DNA of 64,000 bases from Streptomyces marianii (GCF_005795905.1 NZ_VAWE01000001.1:3642001-3706000), one strand, 5' to 3'; positions 36,696 through 46,611 are shown, counted from the first letter of the stretch. Translations and numbers: made by a program. The notes: generated from the sequence alone by a model not told the origin.

Positions 36696-37139
36696 TCACG
36701 CCGCGGCGGAGCTCACCGGCGGCGCGCCGCCGGAGTCGTCCCCGGCCGGGTCGCACGCCGGGCCCGCCCCTCCGGATCCGACTCCGCCGGACTCGTGCGG
36801 GGTGCCGTTCCCACCCTCGGCGTGCTTGAGCGCCATACGGGCCTTCACCACGTCCGGTCCTTCGAGGCCCGCCCAGTACGGGTGGGTCGACACCTCGATC
36901 GACAGCGTCAGCACGAGCTCACGCAGCCGGGCCTCCTCGGCCCTCTGCCCCTCGCTCCACCCGGGGCTCTCCGGGAACTCGCGGCGGTAGCTGGAGTAGT
37001 GCCCCTCTTCTCCCGTCCACCCTTCGGCGGGCACCACGGACCACGGCAGTTCCCGGCACAACGCCCGGTACGCGGAACGGGCCCGGTGAAGGCGGAGCTG
37101 AGCGTCGCGCAGCTCGTCGGGGAAGTCATATTCGGCCAC
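36696..37139 (-). CDS. Hypothetical protein upstream of DUF6233 gene
   Basis: 147 residues. A helical N-terminal two thirds (DFPDELRDAQLRLHRARSAYRALCRELP, LRELVLTLSIEVSTHPYWAGLEG, VVKARMALKHAE) and a disordered Gly/Pro-rich tail. GTG start without a good ribosome binding site. Genes of this kind often sit next to DUF6233 in Streptomyces. Function unknown. Confidence 0.65.
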   Translation of the reverse strand: MAEYDFPDELRDAQLRLHRARSAYRALCRELPWSVVPAEGWTGEEGHYSSYRREFPESPGWSEGQRAEEARLRELVLTLSIEVSTHPYWAGLEGPDVVKARMALKHAEGGNGTPHESGGVGSGGAGPACDPAGDDSGGAPPVSSAAA

Positions 37140-37342
37140 GGCTGGAATGATACGCCTGTTCGAATAGCTGGGGGGAGCACGCAACGCCTGATGCCGGACG
37201 CGTCGGCCCCCTCGCCACCCGCGGACGGCGACGAACCGCATCCACGGGGAACCGGCGGCCACGGCCGGAACCGAATCGGGAGCCCCGATCCGCGACCGGA
37301 CTGACGCGGCGGCGACGTGACACCTGCCGACCGGGAGTCCTC

Positions 37343-37687
37343 ACATGCACGACGGGAGGCGCGCGGTTCCCCGCCGACAAGGACGTCACCTGCTTCAGGT
37401 TCGGCACCGACGGCGCCGTCGGCAGCACCAGGACCGTCAGGTTCGCCAAGCCGTCAAACGCCCCCTTCGACCGCCGCGCCATCGTCAACGGCCGGCCCAT
37501 GTGCAAGATCACAGCGGGAGCGCTCACCGGGTACCGGGTCTGGGCCGGCGACGTCCTCACCGACGGCCGCTGGACGACACCGATCGACGGGATCCAGCAA
37601 GAGCGATTCCGGTGCCCGAACCGGACACCGACACACGCTGAAAGCCGCCCGCCGAGTAACGCGGGACGACGAACGCGATCGAACTGA
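37343..37687 (+). pseudogene. Possible gene fragment without a start codon
   Basis: The plus-strand frame is open and has natural codon use: FPADKDVTCFRFGTDGAVG, RTVRFAKPSNAPFDRRAIVNG, CKITAGALTGYRVWAGDVL. Two cysteines and the lack of charge suggest an exported protein. No ATG or GTG with a ribosome binding site exists at the left end. It may be the C-terminal part of a truncated gene, or chance. The rest of 37140..37782 holds nothing I can support. Confidence 0.3.
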
Positions 37688-37782
37688 TCTCCTCCACGTG
37701 CTCGGGTACCGGCGCCGGCTCGCCGGTGCGTGCCCTTCGACGTGCTCCGGTCGACGGATCGAGTCGGCCACCGGACTCCGGT

Positions 37783-39069
37783 TCAGGCACGATTGATGTC
37801 GGACAGGAGCGCGGGCAGGAGGCGTTCCTCCATGACCGTGCCACCCGACGCCTCCATCGCGAGGGCCAGTCCGGGGTCCCAGGGGCTGGCCGCGGGCGGT
37901 CCCGCGAGCGGAGTGGACCCGCCCTCGCCGAGTGCCGCCGTGTAGTCGGCGGCGGTCATCCGCCAGGGGTCGGCGCCGTGGCGGGCCACGGCGTCCGCGG
38001 TGATGCGCAGGCCGGCCCAGTCGAAGTCGGCGCGCCAGCGCAGCCGGGCTCCCGCGCGCACGGCGTCACCGAGCAGCTTGTGGCAGGCGGCGGACGGGAC
38101 GCCCTCGGTGCAGACCAGGGCGGCGGCGGTGTCCTGGAGTTCGCCGGCTGCGGCGCGCAGGACGGCCGGGTTCTCGCAGACGAAGATGGTGCGGGCGGCG
38201 GGGACGACGGGGTCGGTGGCGAGCTGGTGGAGGGTGAGCCGGAAGGGTATGCCGAAGCCGGCGGCGTCACGCAGCCAGTCGCAGACGACGGTGTCGCCCC
38301 TGGCGCCGATGTTGAGGACGAGGACCTGGCTGGCGAGGTCGTCCGCGATGGCGCCGGCGCTCTCCCACAGGGCGCGCCGCCCGCCCCGGTCACGCGGTAC
38401 CTCCGGGCCGCCGCCGGTGCGATGGGCGAGGGCCCGCAGGACGAGCTGTTCCAGCGGGGCTCCGGGCACGAGGGCTTTGGTGTCGCCGGTGGCCCACTCG
38501 GCGAGGACCGGGAGCGGCATGACGCCGGGGACCCGGTTCGGGGACCTCGCGGAACGGTCCCCGTCACCGGTCAGCCTTTCCAGGACACGTACCGCCGCGT
38601 CGAGGAGCGGAACGTCTCCCCGGCGTACGAGACGGGTGAGCGTGCCGTCGGCGGCGATCCGGTCCAGCCAGGCGGCGAACCATCCGTGCCCGGCGAGCCG
38701 ACTGGAGTGGGCCGACTTCAGGGCGTCGTCGCGGCGCGCTTCCTCTTCGGCCCGTTCGGCGGGCCGGTCACGCAGCGGCCCGTGGAGACGGCCGAGGGTC
38801 TGGAGGAGACCGGTGCCGTAACGGCCGTACAGATACCCGTCCAGATCACTCAGGGGTACGGCGAGGCGCTTGGTGGTCTCGGGCCGGTAGCGGCCGGTGA
38901 TCCCGATGACGGTGCGGCGCTCGGCCTCACTGGGCCCCGCGAGCCCGATGTCGCCGTCGAGCACGCCCCCGGTGCGCTCCAGCCTGCGGCGGGCGGCGGC
39001 GAGGAGCCGAGTCCATCCCTCGCCCCGCAACTCGTCGTACCCATGGTCTTCTCGCCGCTCACTCGACAA
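37783..39069 (-). CDS. jetD: Wadjet nuclease subunit JetD (TIGR02679; DUF2399/DUF3323)
   Basis: 428 residues. N-terminal part is the DUF3323-like arm; the C-terminal DUF2399 part has the toprim-type residues of topoisomerase VI A-like nucleases: IFVCENPAVL (Glu299) and ADFDWAGLRI (Asp348, Asp350). In characterised Wadjet systems this subunit cuts closed circular plasmid DNA after the SMC motor has extruded it. The TTG start overlaps the jetC end by 11 bases and has GGAGG 6 bases upstream. Last gene of the operon. Confidence 0.9.
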   Translation of the reverse strand: MSSERREDHGYDELRGEGWTRLLAAARRRLERTGGVLDGDIGLAGPSEAERRTVIGITGRYRPETTKRLAVPLSDLDGYLYGRYGTGLLQTLGRLHGPLRDRPAERAEEEARRDDALKSAHSSRLAGHGWFAAWLDRIAADGTLTRLVRRGDVPLLDAAVRVLERLTGDGDRSARSPNRVPGVMPLPVLAEWATGDTKALVPGAPLEQLVLRALAHRTGGGPEVPRDRGGRRALWESAGAIADDLASQVLVLNIGARGDTVVCDWLRDAAGFGIPFRLTLHQLATDPVVPAARTIFVCENPAVLRAAAGELQDTAAALVCTEGVPSAACHKLLGDAVRAGARLRWRADFDWAGLRITADAVARHGADPWRMTAADYTAALGEGGSTPLAGPPAASPWDPGLALAMEASGGTVMEERLLPALLSDINRA

Positions 39070-42000
39070 TCGCGGCCTCCTCGGGCGTCGGGACGCACCG
39101 GGTACCGGGCGAGCCGAGGGCCGCGGTGAGGTCGCCGGTGTCGTCGGCGAGGAGCCGGTCGCCGTCCCAGACGAGCAGCAGCGCGGAGACGGTGTGGTCG
39201 ACGGCGCTGTGCGCGAGGTCGTAGTGGGCGGCGGCGGACACGGAGGCGTGGGCGGCCCACAGGTCGTAGCCGGTCATGAACAGGTCGAGGTCGAACTGCG
39301 CGGCCAGCGACATGAGTTCGCCGCGCCCGGTGTCGTCCACGCCCGCGAAGGCCTCGTCGAGGGCGAGCAGGCGCGGGGCGTGCGGGTCGGCGGAGTTGAG
39401 CATGGCGTGCGCGGCGGCGAACAGCGGCAGGTGCAGTGACACGGACTGCTCACCACCCGACAGGCGGCTGTGCCGGGCGCGGGTGAGTCGCTCCTCGCTC
39501 CTGTCGGGGCGTACGAGCTGGAAGGCGAAAAGCCGCCAGCGCCGGTAGTCGAGGACCTCGGCGAGCAGTTCGCGGTAGGGCTGGTCGCGGTGGCGGGCGC
39601 GGGCGGTCTTGATCTGCGCGGCGAAGTGCGTGCGCACCCGGGCGAGTCCGTCCGGGCCGAGGCGGGCGGCGTCGGCGTCGAGGAGGGCGCAGACGGCACG
39701 CTGTTCGTCGTCGAGGTGGTCGGCGAGCAGCCAGCCCACGCCGACCGTCGTCCCGGAGGACATCTGCCGCTTACGCATGTCGGTGTTCATCCGCCGGATC
39801 AGGTCGCGGGCGTCGACGGTGCGGTCGTGGATCTGCTGGGCGAGCCGGGTGAGCAGGGCGTCCTCCAGGATGCGCTGCTCGGACTCGGAGAGCAGTTCGG
39901 CCTGGTCACGGCGGTGGGCGGAGATCTTCTGGGCGAAGGCGGCCACGGGCAGCGGGCCCTCTTCGTCGGCCACGCGGACGAGAATGACGCCGTCGGAGCC
40001 GTCCCATTCGGGCCGGTAGTCCTGCCCCGCGGCGGCGAGTTGCGCCTGGAGGTCGTCCAGGGCCTTGGTCAGGCGGGTGACGGACTGCTTGAGGCTGGTC
40101 TCGGTGGGGGTGAGGTCACGGGTCGCGGAGAGGATCGCCTCGTGCACGCCGGCCACGGCCGACGGGAGTGCCTCGCCGGTCCAGTCGGCCTCCTGGGCGG
40201 GCCAGGCGAGACCCTGCGGACAGCGCAGGATGTCGAGGAGCTCACGGGCCGCGTACGGACGCAGGGAGCGGGCGGTGTCCTTCTCCTCCGCCGCGGCGAC
40301 CGCCCCGGCCTCGGCGGCGGCCGTACGGCGGGCCTCGGCCGCCGCCGTGCCCGCGATCGCGGTGTGCTGGGCGCTGCGGGCCGCCTCGGCCTCCCCCGCC
40401 AGGGCGTCGATCCCGTCCTCGGTCTCCTGCACCTGCCGCATCACCTCCTGCGCCTCGGCCCCGACGGCCTCCTGAAGGGCCTCAAGTCCCGCGGCCTCCT
40501 CCGCGTGCCGACGGCGCGCCGCGCGCTCGGTGTCCGCCGCCGCCTCCTCGTCCTCGGCGGCGACGGTGAGCCGGTCGGCGGCTGCCTCGGCCGCCTCGCT
40601 CTGGCGGGCGTGTTCGCGGCGGCGTGCGGCCAGTTCGCGGACCGCCGTCTCGAAGGCGCGGGTGGCGGTCTCGACGGCGTCGACGCGGTCGGTCTCGATG
40701 GTGTGCTCGGCCGCGGTGCGGAGCAGGGCACGCTCTGCGACCGAGCAGGCGGCCACCGACTCGTCGTACGTGCCCCGGGCGGCGTCGGCGGCGTCGCGGG
40801 TGGCACGCAGCCTCGCCGCGACCCGGTCGAGCTCGCGCAGCGCCTCGGTGATGCCGGTGGTGCGGGGCAGGGCGGCGCGGGCGGCGGCGTACGCGTCGAG
40901 GGCGGTGTCCGTACGGGCCTGTGCGCGCCCCAACTCGTCGAGCTGAGCGCAGAGTTCGGCCAGCAGAGTCTCGCAGGCGGCGATCCGGGCGGCCCGGCGA
41001 CGGGCGCGGGCGGTCGCGCCGACGTACTCGGCATGCTCCTTGGTGTGGGCACCGACCAGGACACCGGCCGCGTACCGGCCGTCCGGGCTGACCTGCGGGA
41101 TGCCGGTGTCGAGGTCGCCGGTGACGGCGACCGAGCGCAGTACGGCGGTGATCCGGGCGGCGGTCGGGATCGCGTCGCCGGTCCCGGGGGACTCGGGGCT
41201 CAGGAGGTCGGCGAGGCTGGGTCCGCCGACCGGGGCACCGGCCCGGAGATAGCCCTCGCTGCGCCCGGCCGCCACGGGGGTGTCCTCGGCGGTGACCAAG
41301 GCGTCGAGGAGGCCGGAAGCCTCCAGGGCCGCCTCCAGATCAGCTCGCTGACGTTCCGTCAGATTCTCTTGGAAGTTGACGAGTTGCCACAGCGGAACAC
41401 CGTCACCGGACGCCCGGTCGGCGGTGCGGCCACGGGCCGGGGGCGGGGCGTCGTCGTGTTCGGCGAGGATCCGGTCGCGTTCGGCCTCCGTCTCGGCGCG
41501 GCGACGCTCGACATCGGTGCGCTGGGCGCGCAGGGCGGCAAGACCGTCGCGAAGTTCCTGCACGGCGGGCGCGGTGGCCTCGGTGAAGGCGTCTGCGAGC
41601 GTGACCGCGTCGGCCTCGCCGGTGAGTTCGAGGGCTTCGGCGAGTCGGCCGGCCCCCTCCCCCAGCATGCGGCCGGGGGGACCCCCATCCCGCTCCGCTC
41701 CGGGCAGGAGCTCGCCGTATGTCTCCGCCCACTGTCCGAGCACCGCACGGCCCTGTTCGCGGGCGGATTCCAGGGCCGACTCGGCGGCGGTCTCCGCTGT
41801 CCCGGCTGCGGTGACGGCCTCCTCGGCACGGTCGAGGGAGGCCCGGGCGAGGTCGCGGGTGTGCTCGGCGCCGTGTGCCGTTCGTTGGGCCGCGCGCACG
41901 GCCCGGACGCCCTCGTGGCGGGCGGCGGCACATGCGGCGGAGCGTTCGGTGAGGTGGGCGGGTTCGGCGTCCGCCGGTGTCCAGGGCAGGCCGGCGGTGT

Positions 42001-43213
42001 GGGCATGGTCGGCGACGGCGGCGGCGTCCCGGGAGACAGCGGCATCGAGTTCGGCGGCGAGCCGTGCGGCGTGCTCGGCCTCGGCGCGGGCGCGGCCGGT
42101 GGCGGCGCCACGGCGTTCGCGTTCGGCGCTCGCGTGCCGGGCGGTCTGCTCGCAGGTGCGTACCAGGCGTTCCAGGTCGACCAGTTGCTCGACGGCCTGG
42201 TAGGCGGCGGAGGAGCGCAACTGGTCGAGACGGGCGCGCTGGGCGGCGAGTGAGGCGTCGGCCGACTCGGCGCGCGCCTCGGCGGCGGCCTGCTGCTCTC
42301 GGGCCGCCGCCAGGTCCGCAGTGGCGCTGCTCAGCGCGGCGGCACGCTCGGCGGTCTCGTTACGGCGGGCGGTGAGCCGGTCCGCGGCGGCACGGGCGTG
42401 GACCCGCAGATAGGTGGAGTAGCTCGCGAGGAAGGCCCGGGCGGCCTCGTCCGCGGCGGCCAGCCCCTCCAGAGTGCGCTGCACGGATTCCATGTCGTCG
42501 AAGGAACGGGCCGCCTCGGCGATCAGGTCGTCGTCCAGCGGGCGCAGACCGGCCGTCAGGGTGTCGGAAAGCCTGGCCGGGTCGAGGTTCTTGGCCAGCT
42601 GCGGGCGGCGCAAAGTGAGGATCAGGGTGAGCAGTTGCTCGTACCGCTCCGGGCCGAGACCGAACAGGCGCTGGTCCACGGCGGCGCGGTAGTCGGCGGT
42701 GGAGGCGATCAGCTCGCGCCGGAGTTCGGCGGCGAGTTGCTTCTTCGTCATCGGCCGGTCGTCGTGGGTGAGGAGAGAGAAGTCCTCGCCGACGCGGCCC
42801 TCCGCGACGAAGTGCCAGCGGGCTGGTGTGTCACGGTGCCGCTGGGCGTGCAGCCCGATGCCGCAGGTGACGGCCTCGCCCGTCTCCCGGTGGGTGAACT
42901 CGATCCAGACGTAGCCGAGCGCGCTGTCCTGCCCGCGGAAGAGCAGGTTCGACTTCATCGTGCGGTCCTCGGCGGCGAACGGGTTGAGCCGCTTGGGGTC
43001 TATACGGCCGTCGAGGACGAAGGGGAAGAGGACTTCGAGGGCCTTGGTCTTGCCTGATCCGTTGGGGCCACGCAGCACCAGCCAGCCGTCGGCGAAGGAG
43101 AACTCCTCGTCCCGGTAGTCCCACAGGTTGATGATCCCGGCACGGGTGGGGACGAACCGGGCGGCGGGGGCGGTGGCCGAGGCGTCGGCCGGAGTAGGAG
43201 CGGGCGTGCTCAC
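39059..43213 (-). CDS. jetC: Wadjet SMC-like ATPase JetC (TIGR02680)
   Basis: 1,384 residues. ABC-type ATPase head split by long coiled coils. Walker A GPNGSGKT at 49 to 56; a Gln-loop region follows; coiled-coil arms occupy roughly 280 to 520 and 760 to 1,000 (long runs rich in Ala, Glu and Arg); signature LSGGEQ at 1251 and Walker B LLALDEA with Asp1286/Glu1287. SbcC/MukB-like. It forms the DNA-extruding motor with JetA and JetB. GTG start overlaps the jetB stop by 4 bases. Confidence 0.93.
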   Translation of the reverse strand: MSTPAPTPADASATAPAARFVPTRAGIINLWDYRDEEFSFADGWLVLRGPNGSGKTKALEVLFPFVLDGRIDPKRLNPFAAEDRTMKSNLLFRGQDSALGYVWIEFTHRETGEAVTCGIGLHAQRHRDTPARWHFVAEGRVGEDFSLLTHDDRPMTKKQLAAELRRELIASTADYRAAVDQRLFGLGPERYEQLLTLILTLRRPQLAKNLDPARLSDTLTAGLRPLDDDLIAEAARSFDDMESVQRTLEGLAAADEAARAFLASYSTYLRVHARAAADRLTARRNETAERAAALSSATADLAAAREQQAAAEARAESADASLAAQRARLDQLRSSAAYQAVEQLVDLERLVRTCEQTARHASAERERRGAATGRARAEAEHAARLAAELDAAVSRDAAAVADHAHTAGLPWTPADAEPAHLTERSAACAAARHEGVRAVRAAQRTAHGAEHTRDLARASLDRAEEAVTAAGTAETAAESALESAREQGRAVLGQWAETYGELLPGAERDGGPPGRMLGEGAGRLAEALELTGEADAVTLADAFTEATAPAVQELRDGLAALRAQRTDVERRRAETEAERDRILAEHDDAPPPARGRTADRASGDGVPLWQLVNFQENLTERQRADLEAALEASGLLDALVTAEDTPVAAGRSEGYLRAGAPVGGPSLADLLSPESPGTGDAIPTAARITAVLRSVAVTGDLDTGIPQVSPDGRYAAGVLVGAHTKEHAEYVGATARARRRAARIAACETLLAELCAQLDELGRAQARTDTALDAYAAARAALPRTTGITEALRELDRVAARLRATRDAADAARGTYDESVAACSVAERALLRTAAEHTIETDRVDAVETATRAFETAVRELAARRREHARQSEAAEAAADRLTVAAEDEEAAADTERAARRRHAEEAAGLEALQEAVGAEAQEVMRQVQETEDGIDALAGEAEAARSAQHTAIAGTAAAEARRTAAAEAGAVAAAEEKDTARSLRPYAARELLDILRCPQGLAWPAQEADWTGEALPSAVAGVHEAILSATRDLTPTETSLKQSVTRLTKALDDLQAQLAAAGQDYRPEWDGSDGVILVRVADEEGPLPVAAFAQKISAHRRDQAELLSESEQRILEDALLTRLAQQIHDRTVDARDLIRRMNTDMRKRQMSSGTTVGVGWLLADHLDDEQRAVCALLDADAARLGPDGLARVRTHFAAQIKTARARHRDQPYRELLAEVLDYRRWRLFAFQLVRPDRSEERLTRARHSRLSGGEQSVSLHLPLFAAAHAMLNSADPHAPRLLALDEAFAGVDDTGRGELMSLAAQFDLDLFMTGYDLWAAHASVSAAAHYDLAHSAVDHTVSALLLVWDGDRLLADDTGDLTAALGSPGTRCVPTPEEAAIVE

Positions 43214-44640
43214 GAAGTCGGGTCCTTGGCGGTGGGGTCGGCGAACAGGACGGTCTGGGCGGTCGGTCGGGTCGCCGTACGGGTTCGCACCCGGGCCGTG
43301 ACCCCCCGGTAGCGGGCGAGCAGCGGGAGGGCGAGGGCCCCGCCGTCGACCCGGGTGATCAGCGACATGGCGGCCAGGAGGTCGAGAGCCTGGCCGAGCA
43401 GCCGGTCCGGGTCGCCGCGCAGATCGGCGGCGAAACCCGCGCCGTACTCGGCGGTGATCTCCTTGAGCCTGCCCCGGAGCCAGGAGTCGGTCACGAAGGG
43501 GTACCGGGTCTCGACCGGCTCCCGCCCCTCGTCGCCGGGTGCCTCGTCCACCGGCACCCCGTACGCCGGCTCCTCGTCCTGCACGGCGAGTGCGGTGACC
43601 AGTCCGCGTGACGGCAGGGCCGCGTCGATACGCCGGGCGCGGGCGGCGAGGCGTTCGGCGGCGGTGGGCGCGGGCAGCAGTTCGAGGGCGTGCCGTCCGG
43701 AGCGCTGCACGGCGGCACTGATCCGGGCGGCGAGGAGCAGCGCGGCCTGCGCGACGGTTCCGCCGCCGGGGAAGCGTAGATCGGACAGCCTGCCGGAGGT
43801 GTCGACGAGCGCCACGCCCTCGGCCCGCCGCTCCACCGTCAGCCCGGTCAGCCGCTCCAGGTCCTCAGCGAGGGCGGGGGCCCGCAACTGGCCCAGGAGT
43901 TCGCTGTCGGCGTCGGCGTAGTACGCGACCGGGTTCTCCAGCACGAGGCGGCGGGCCCGGCGTGCCTGGTCCCGGCGCTGGGCGGCGCGGCCCGCGGACA
44001 GACCCAGCGCGCCGGAGGAGTCGAGGAGCGAGGTGACCGAGGTCAGGTGCTGGAGCACGCGGGTCGGGTGGTGGACGGCGAGGAGGATCTCGCGGTCGAT
44101 GTCGTACAGGGCCTCGGCACGCTCGGGATCGCCGGCCCAGGCGGTGGCGGAGCCGTCGGCGAGGGTGAGCGCGCCGCGTTCGGTGAGCCACGTGACGGCG
44201 TCGACGAAGGCGTCCCGGTCGGGTTTGCGGGCGGTGTCGAGACCGAGTCCGTCGATGCGTACGGCGTCGGCGGCGACCGCGTCGGCCAACTCGCCCAGCG
44301 CCACCTGCGCGCCGTGACGGCCCAGGGCCGCCAGGGTGAGGGCGAGGTAGGCGTAGCGGCGACGGTCGAAGGGCCGTCCGGCGCGGGTGAGCGCCGGGCG
44401 GGTGGCGTCCAGGCCGTCCTGGGCACGCTGGAGCCGGGCGGTGTCGGCGGTGGTCACCAGCCGGTAGCCGAGCACCTCCATCAGGTCGCTGCGCAGCTGA
44501 TCGGCCCAGCGGCGCACGGTCGCCAGCGCCACCCTGTCCGGGTACCCGGACGTGACCAGCGGGTGCCGCAGGACGAGCCGTACCGCCTTCTGGTAGTCGG
44601 CGAGTTCGAGCGGGGAGACTCCCTCGGCAACACGGTTCAT
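43210..44640 (-). CDS. jetB: Wadjet accessory subunit JetB (TIGR02678; DUF2398)
   Basis: 476 residues. DUF2398-type: LELADYQKAVRLVLRHPLVT at the start, RRYAYLALTLAALGRHGAQVALGELA, VENPVAYYADADSELLGQLR-type segment and LFPGG-like DLRFPGGGTVAQAALLLAAR. Corresponds to the MukE-like kite subunit of the condensin. ATG at 44640, 13 bases after the jetA stop. A longer frame upstream is a shadow of jetA. Confidence 0.9.
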   Translation of the reverse strand: MNRVAEGVSPLELADYQKAVRLVLRHPLVTSGYPDRVALATVRRWADQLRSDLMEVLGYRLVTTADTARLQRAQDGLDATRPALTRAGRPFDRRRYAYLALTLAALGRHGAQVALGELADAVAADAVRIDGLGLDTARKPDRDAFVDAVTWLTERGALTLADGSATAWAGDPERAEALYDIDREILLAVHHPTRVLQHLTSVTSLLDSSGALGLSAGRAAQRRDQARRARRLVLENPVAYYADADSELLGQLRAPALAEDLERLTGLTVERRAEGVALVDTSGRLSDLRFPGGGTVAQAALLLAARISAAVQRSGRHALELLPAPTAAERLAARARRIDAALPSRGLVTALAVQDEEPAYGVPVDEAPGDEGREPVETRYPFVTDSWLRGRLKEITAEYGAGFAADLRGDPDRLLGQALDLLAAMSLITRVDGGALALPLLARYRGVTARVRTRTATRPTAQTVLFADPTAKDPTS

Positions 44641-44653
44641 ACGACGGCCTCGC

Positions 44654-46201
44654 TCATGCGGTGACCTCCAGTCGCAGCCCGTCGAGATGGAGACGGCCGC
44701 GCACGGTGTCGACGGTGGTGGAGCCCTCGGCGGGGGTGAGGGTGAGCCGTACCCCGTGGGCGGAGCCGGAGGCGGCGGTGACACGGCGGCTCGCGGGGAC
44801 ACGGGCGGCGAGCGCCACGTCCAGCAGGGTGAGCAGGGCCCGTGTCTCCGGCTCGTCGAGCGTCCGGCCGTACACGCCGTCCGAGGCGAGGGAGTTCGCG
44901 GCCCCGCGGCGCTCGGCCTGTTCCTTGAGCTGCTCGGCGCGCAGCAGCGCCCGCCGGTCCTCGTCGCGTTCGATGCGGCCGGGCCCGTGCAGGGCGGGGG
45001 TGCGGCCGGACTGAACGAGGGTGCGGGCGAGTTCGACCGGCTCGGCCTCCCACCAGGACGTACGGGACGGGATCCGCTCGGGGTCGGCGTACGGGACTCC
45101 GATGTGACGGGGTGCCCCGAGCCCGAAGACCCCCTGGAACAGGGCGTGCGCGTCGTCGTCGCTCTCGCAGGAGGTGAACCACTGGGCGAGATGGCGCAGT
45201 TGGCTCTCCCGGCTCACCCCGCCCCGACGGGCCTCGGTGACCCGGCGCAGCAGGGCGAGAACGGAGCGGATCGCGGTGACGGTGGCGTCCTGCAGCCGTT
45301 CGGTCTCGCTGTGCTCGCGCTCCGCGAACCAGTGGACGATGCCGTCCCACCGGTGCCGCCAGTCCGCGAGGCGCTCGGCGGGACTGCGGAAGAGCCGTTC
45401 GTCGGCCTCGGCCGCGTACTCGATCATCCGGTCCACACCGGTGGCCGCGGCCTTCTCGACCGCCTCGGCGAGCAGCGGGGCGTAGCGCCCGAGCTCGGCG
45501 GTGAACTCCCGCATGTGCGCGAGGAGGGTGTCCTTGTGGGCGAGGAACACCTCGGGCCGGGTGTCGTTGGTGCGCGCCAGGTCGCCCAGCATGAGGTAGA
45601 AGCGGGCGGCGCGCTGCGCCATCTCGTTCAGCACGGAGTCGAGACGGCCGAGCTTGCGGTACACCTCCTCGCCGTCGCCCGCCGTGTTGGCCTCGGCCAG
45701 CGCGCGCAGGTCGCCGAGGATGTCGGGGAAGACGAGGCGGGAGAGCTGGGCGTCCTCCAGGCTCGCGCCGAGCACGTCCTCCACGGCCCGGTACGCCCGG
45801 TACCCGGCCTGGGTGAACTGGTACACGTAATGCCGGTTGCGGTACTCGGCGAGGTTCGCTGCGCGCGTCCCGTCGTACGACCGGTCCAGCACCTGCCAGT
45901 CCGCGAGCGCGTCGAGCAACGGCTGCACACCGGCCGATCCGCCCACCACTTCCGCGCCGGGATGGTCGGCGGCGAGCCGCTCCAGCAGTCCCACCGCGTC
46001 CGAGGCGTGCAGCAGCACCTGGTAGTTGGCGCGTCCTCGGTCGAAGGCCCGCAGCAGCCACAGGTACTCGTGCCGCTTCTCGGCGGCGGCGAAGTGGAAC
46101 AGCCGCAGCCGGTCGTCGAGGGAGAACGCGTCGATACCGAACGCGCCCTCGTCGACGGGGTCCGCGGCATCGGGCTCCGGGACGTCGAACTCGTCACTCA
46201 C
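44654..46201 (-). CDS. jetA: Wadjet kleisin-like subunit JetA (TIGR02677; DUF2397)
   Basis: 515 residues. DUF2397 signatures: LFHFAAAEKRHEYLWLLRAFD, YRNRHYVYQFTQAGYRAYRAVE, LNEMAQRAARFYLMLGDLAR, HMREFTAELGRYAPLLAEAV and LAQWFTSCESDDDAHALF. Acts as the kleisin bridging the SMC heads. GTG start at 46201; the frame is open upstream but the palindromic operator lies there. First gene of the operon; no other gene on this strand lies close upstream. Confidence 0.9.
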   Translation of the reverse strand: MSDEFDVPEPDAADPVDEGAFGIDAFSLDDRLRLFHFAAAEKRHEYLWLLRAFDRGRANYQVLLHASDAVGLLERLAADHPGAEVVGGSAGVQPLLDALADWQVLDRSYDGTRAANLAEYRNRHYVYQFTQAGYRAYRAVEDVLGASLEDAQLSRLVFPDILGDLRALAEANTAGDGEEVYRKLGRLDSVLNEMAQRAARFYLMLGDLARTNDTRPEVFLAHKDTLLAHMREFTAELGRYAPLLAEAVEKAAATGVDRMIEYAAEADERLFRSPAERLADWRHRWDGIVHWFAEREHSETERLQDATVTAIRSVLALLRRVTEARRGGVSRESQLRHLAQWFTSCESDDDAHALFQGVFGLGAPRHIGVPYADPERIPSRTSWWEAEPVELARTLVQSGRTPALHGPGRIERDEDRRALLRAEQLKEQAERRGAANSLASDGVYGRTLDEPETRALLTLLDVALAARVPASRRVTAASGSAHGVRLTLTPAEGSTTVDTVRGRLHLDGLRLEVTA

Positions 46202-46235
46202 GGAACTATCGGCTTCCCTTCTCCCCTGGTGCGGC

Positions 46236-46263
46236 TGGTACACGTCCGGCCGGACGTGTACCA
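46236..46263. promoter_or_regulatory. 28-bp perfect palindrome upstream of the Wadjet operon
   Basis: Arms TGGTACACGTCCGG and its exact complement meet without a spacer, 35 to 62 bases upstream of the jetA GTG. A second, outer inverted repeat GGTGCGGC / GCCGCACC (46228..46235 and 46282..46289) brackets it. This is the size and position of an operator, or the site of a strong RNA hairpin in the leader. Confidence 0.6.
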
Positions 46264-46401
46264 CCGGATCCACACCAGTCTGCCGCACCCCGATCGGTGC
46301 GTGTGAGCCGCTCCTCGGCTCATGCCACTTGTGCTACGGTGCGCCCGTTTCACGCTCCGTGCCGGGTGGTGGCCGCCGTAGGGACCCGCCCTGCGGGCGG
46401 C

Positions 46402-46611
46402 TCAGCGGCGGATCGCCGCGTACACCCCGAGCCACCCCGTCCCCAGCCGGTCACCACCCCTGGTGACAACAGCCGCGCCCCTGTTGCCGGCTGAGTTGTC
46501 CGACGGGTCCTCGGGCGGCGGGAGCAGAGTGGTCTCCTCGCCGTCGCCGCTGTGCAGGATGGTGGTCGCGCCGTTCCACAGCCGGATCACCGAGCCCGGT
46601 GGGGCCGCCAC
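46402..46611 (-). CDS. Hypothetical protein, probably the C-terminal end of a broken gene
   Basis: 69 residues from the GTG at 46611: GSVIRLWNGATTILHSGDGEE, then a proline-rich stretch and GDRLGTGWLGVYAAIRR. The coding pattern continues upstream (VHLDLRDGGFRV) to a stop near 46675 without a start, so the gene is probably truncated or frameshifted at the edge of the IS nest. Not recognised. Confidence 0.4.
   Translation of the reverse strand: MAAPPGSVIRLWNGATTILHSGDGEETTLLPPPEDPSDNSAGNRGAAVVTRGGDRLGTGWLGVYAAIRR

Noticed and set aside
39470..42253. Long Gly-rich frame opposite jetC
   Set aside because: Antisense shadow of the coiled-coil SMC gene; low-complexity composition and no domain.
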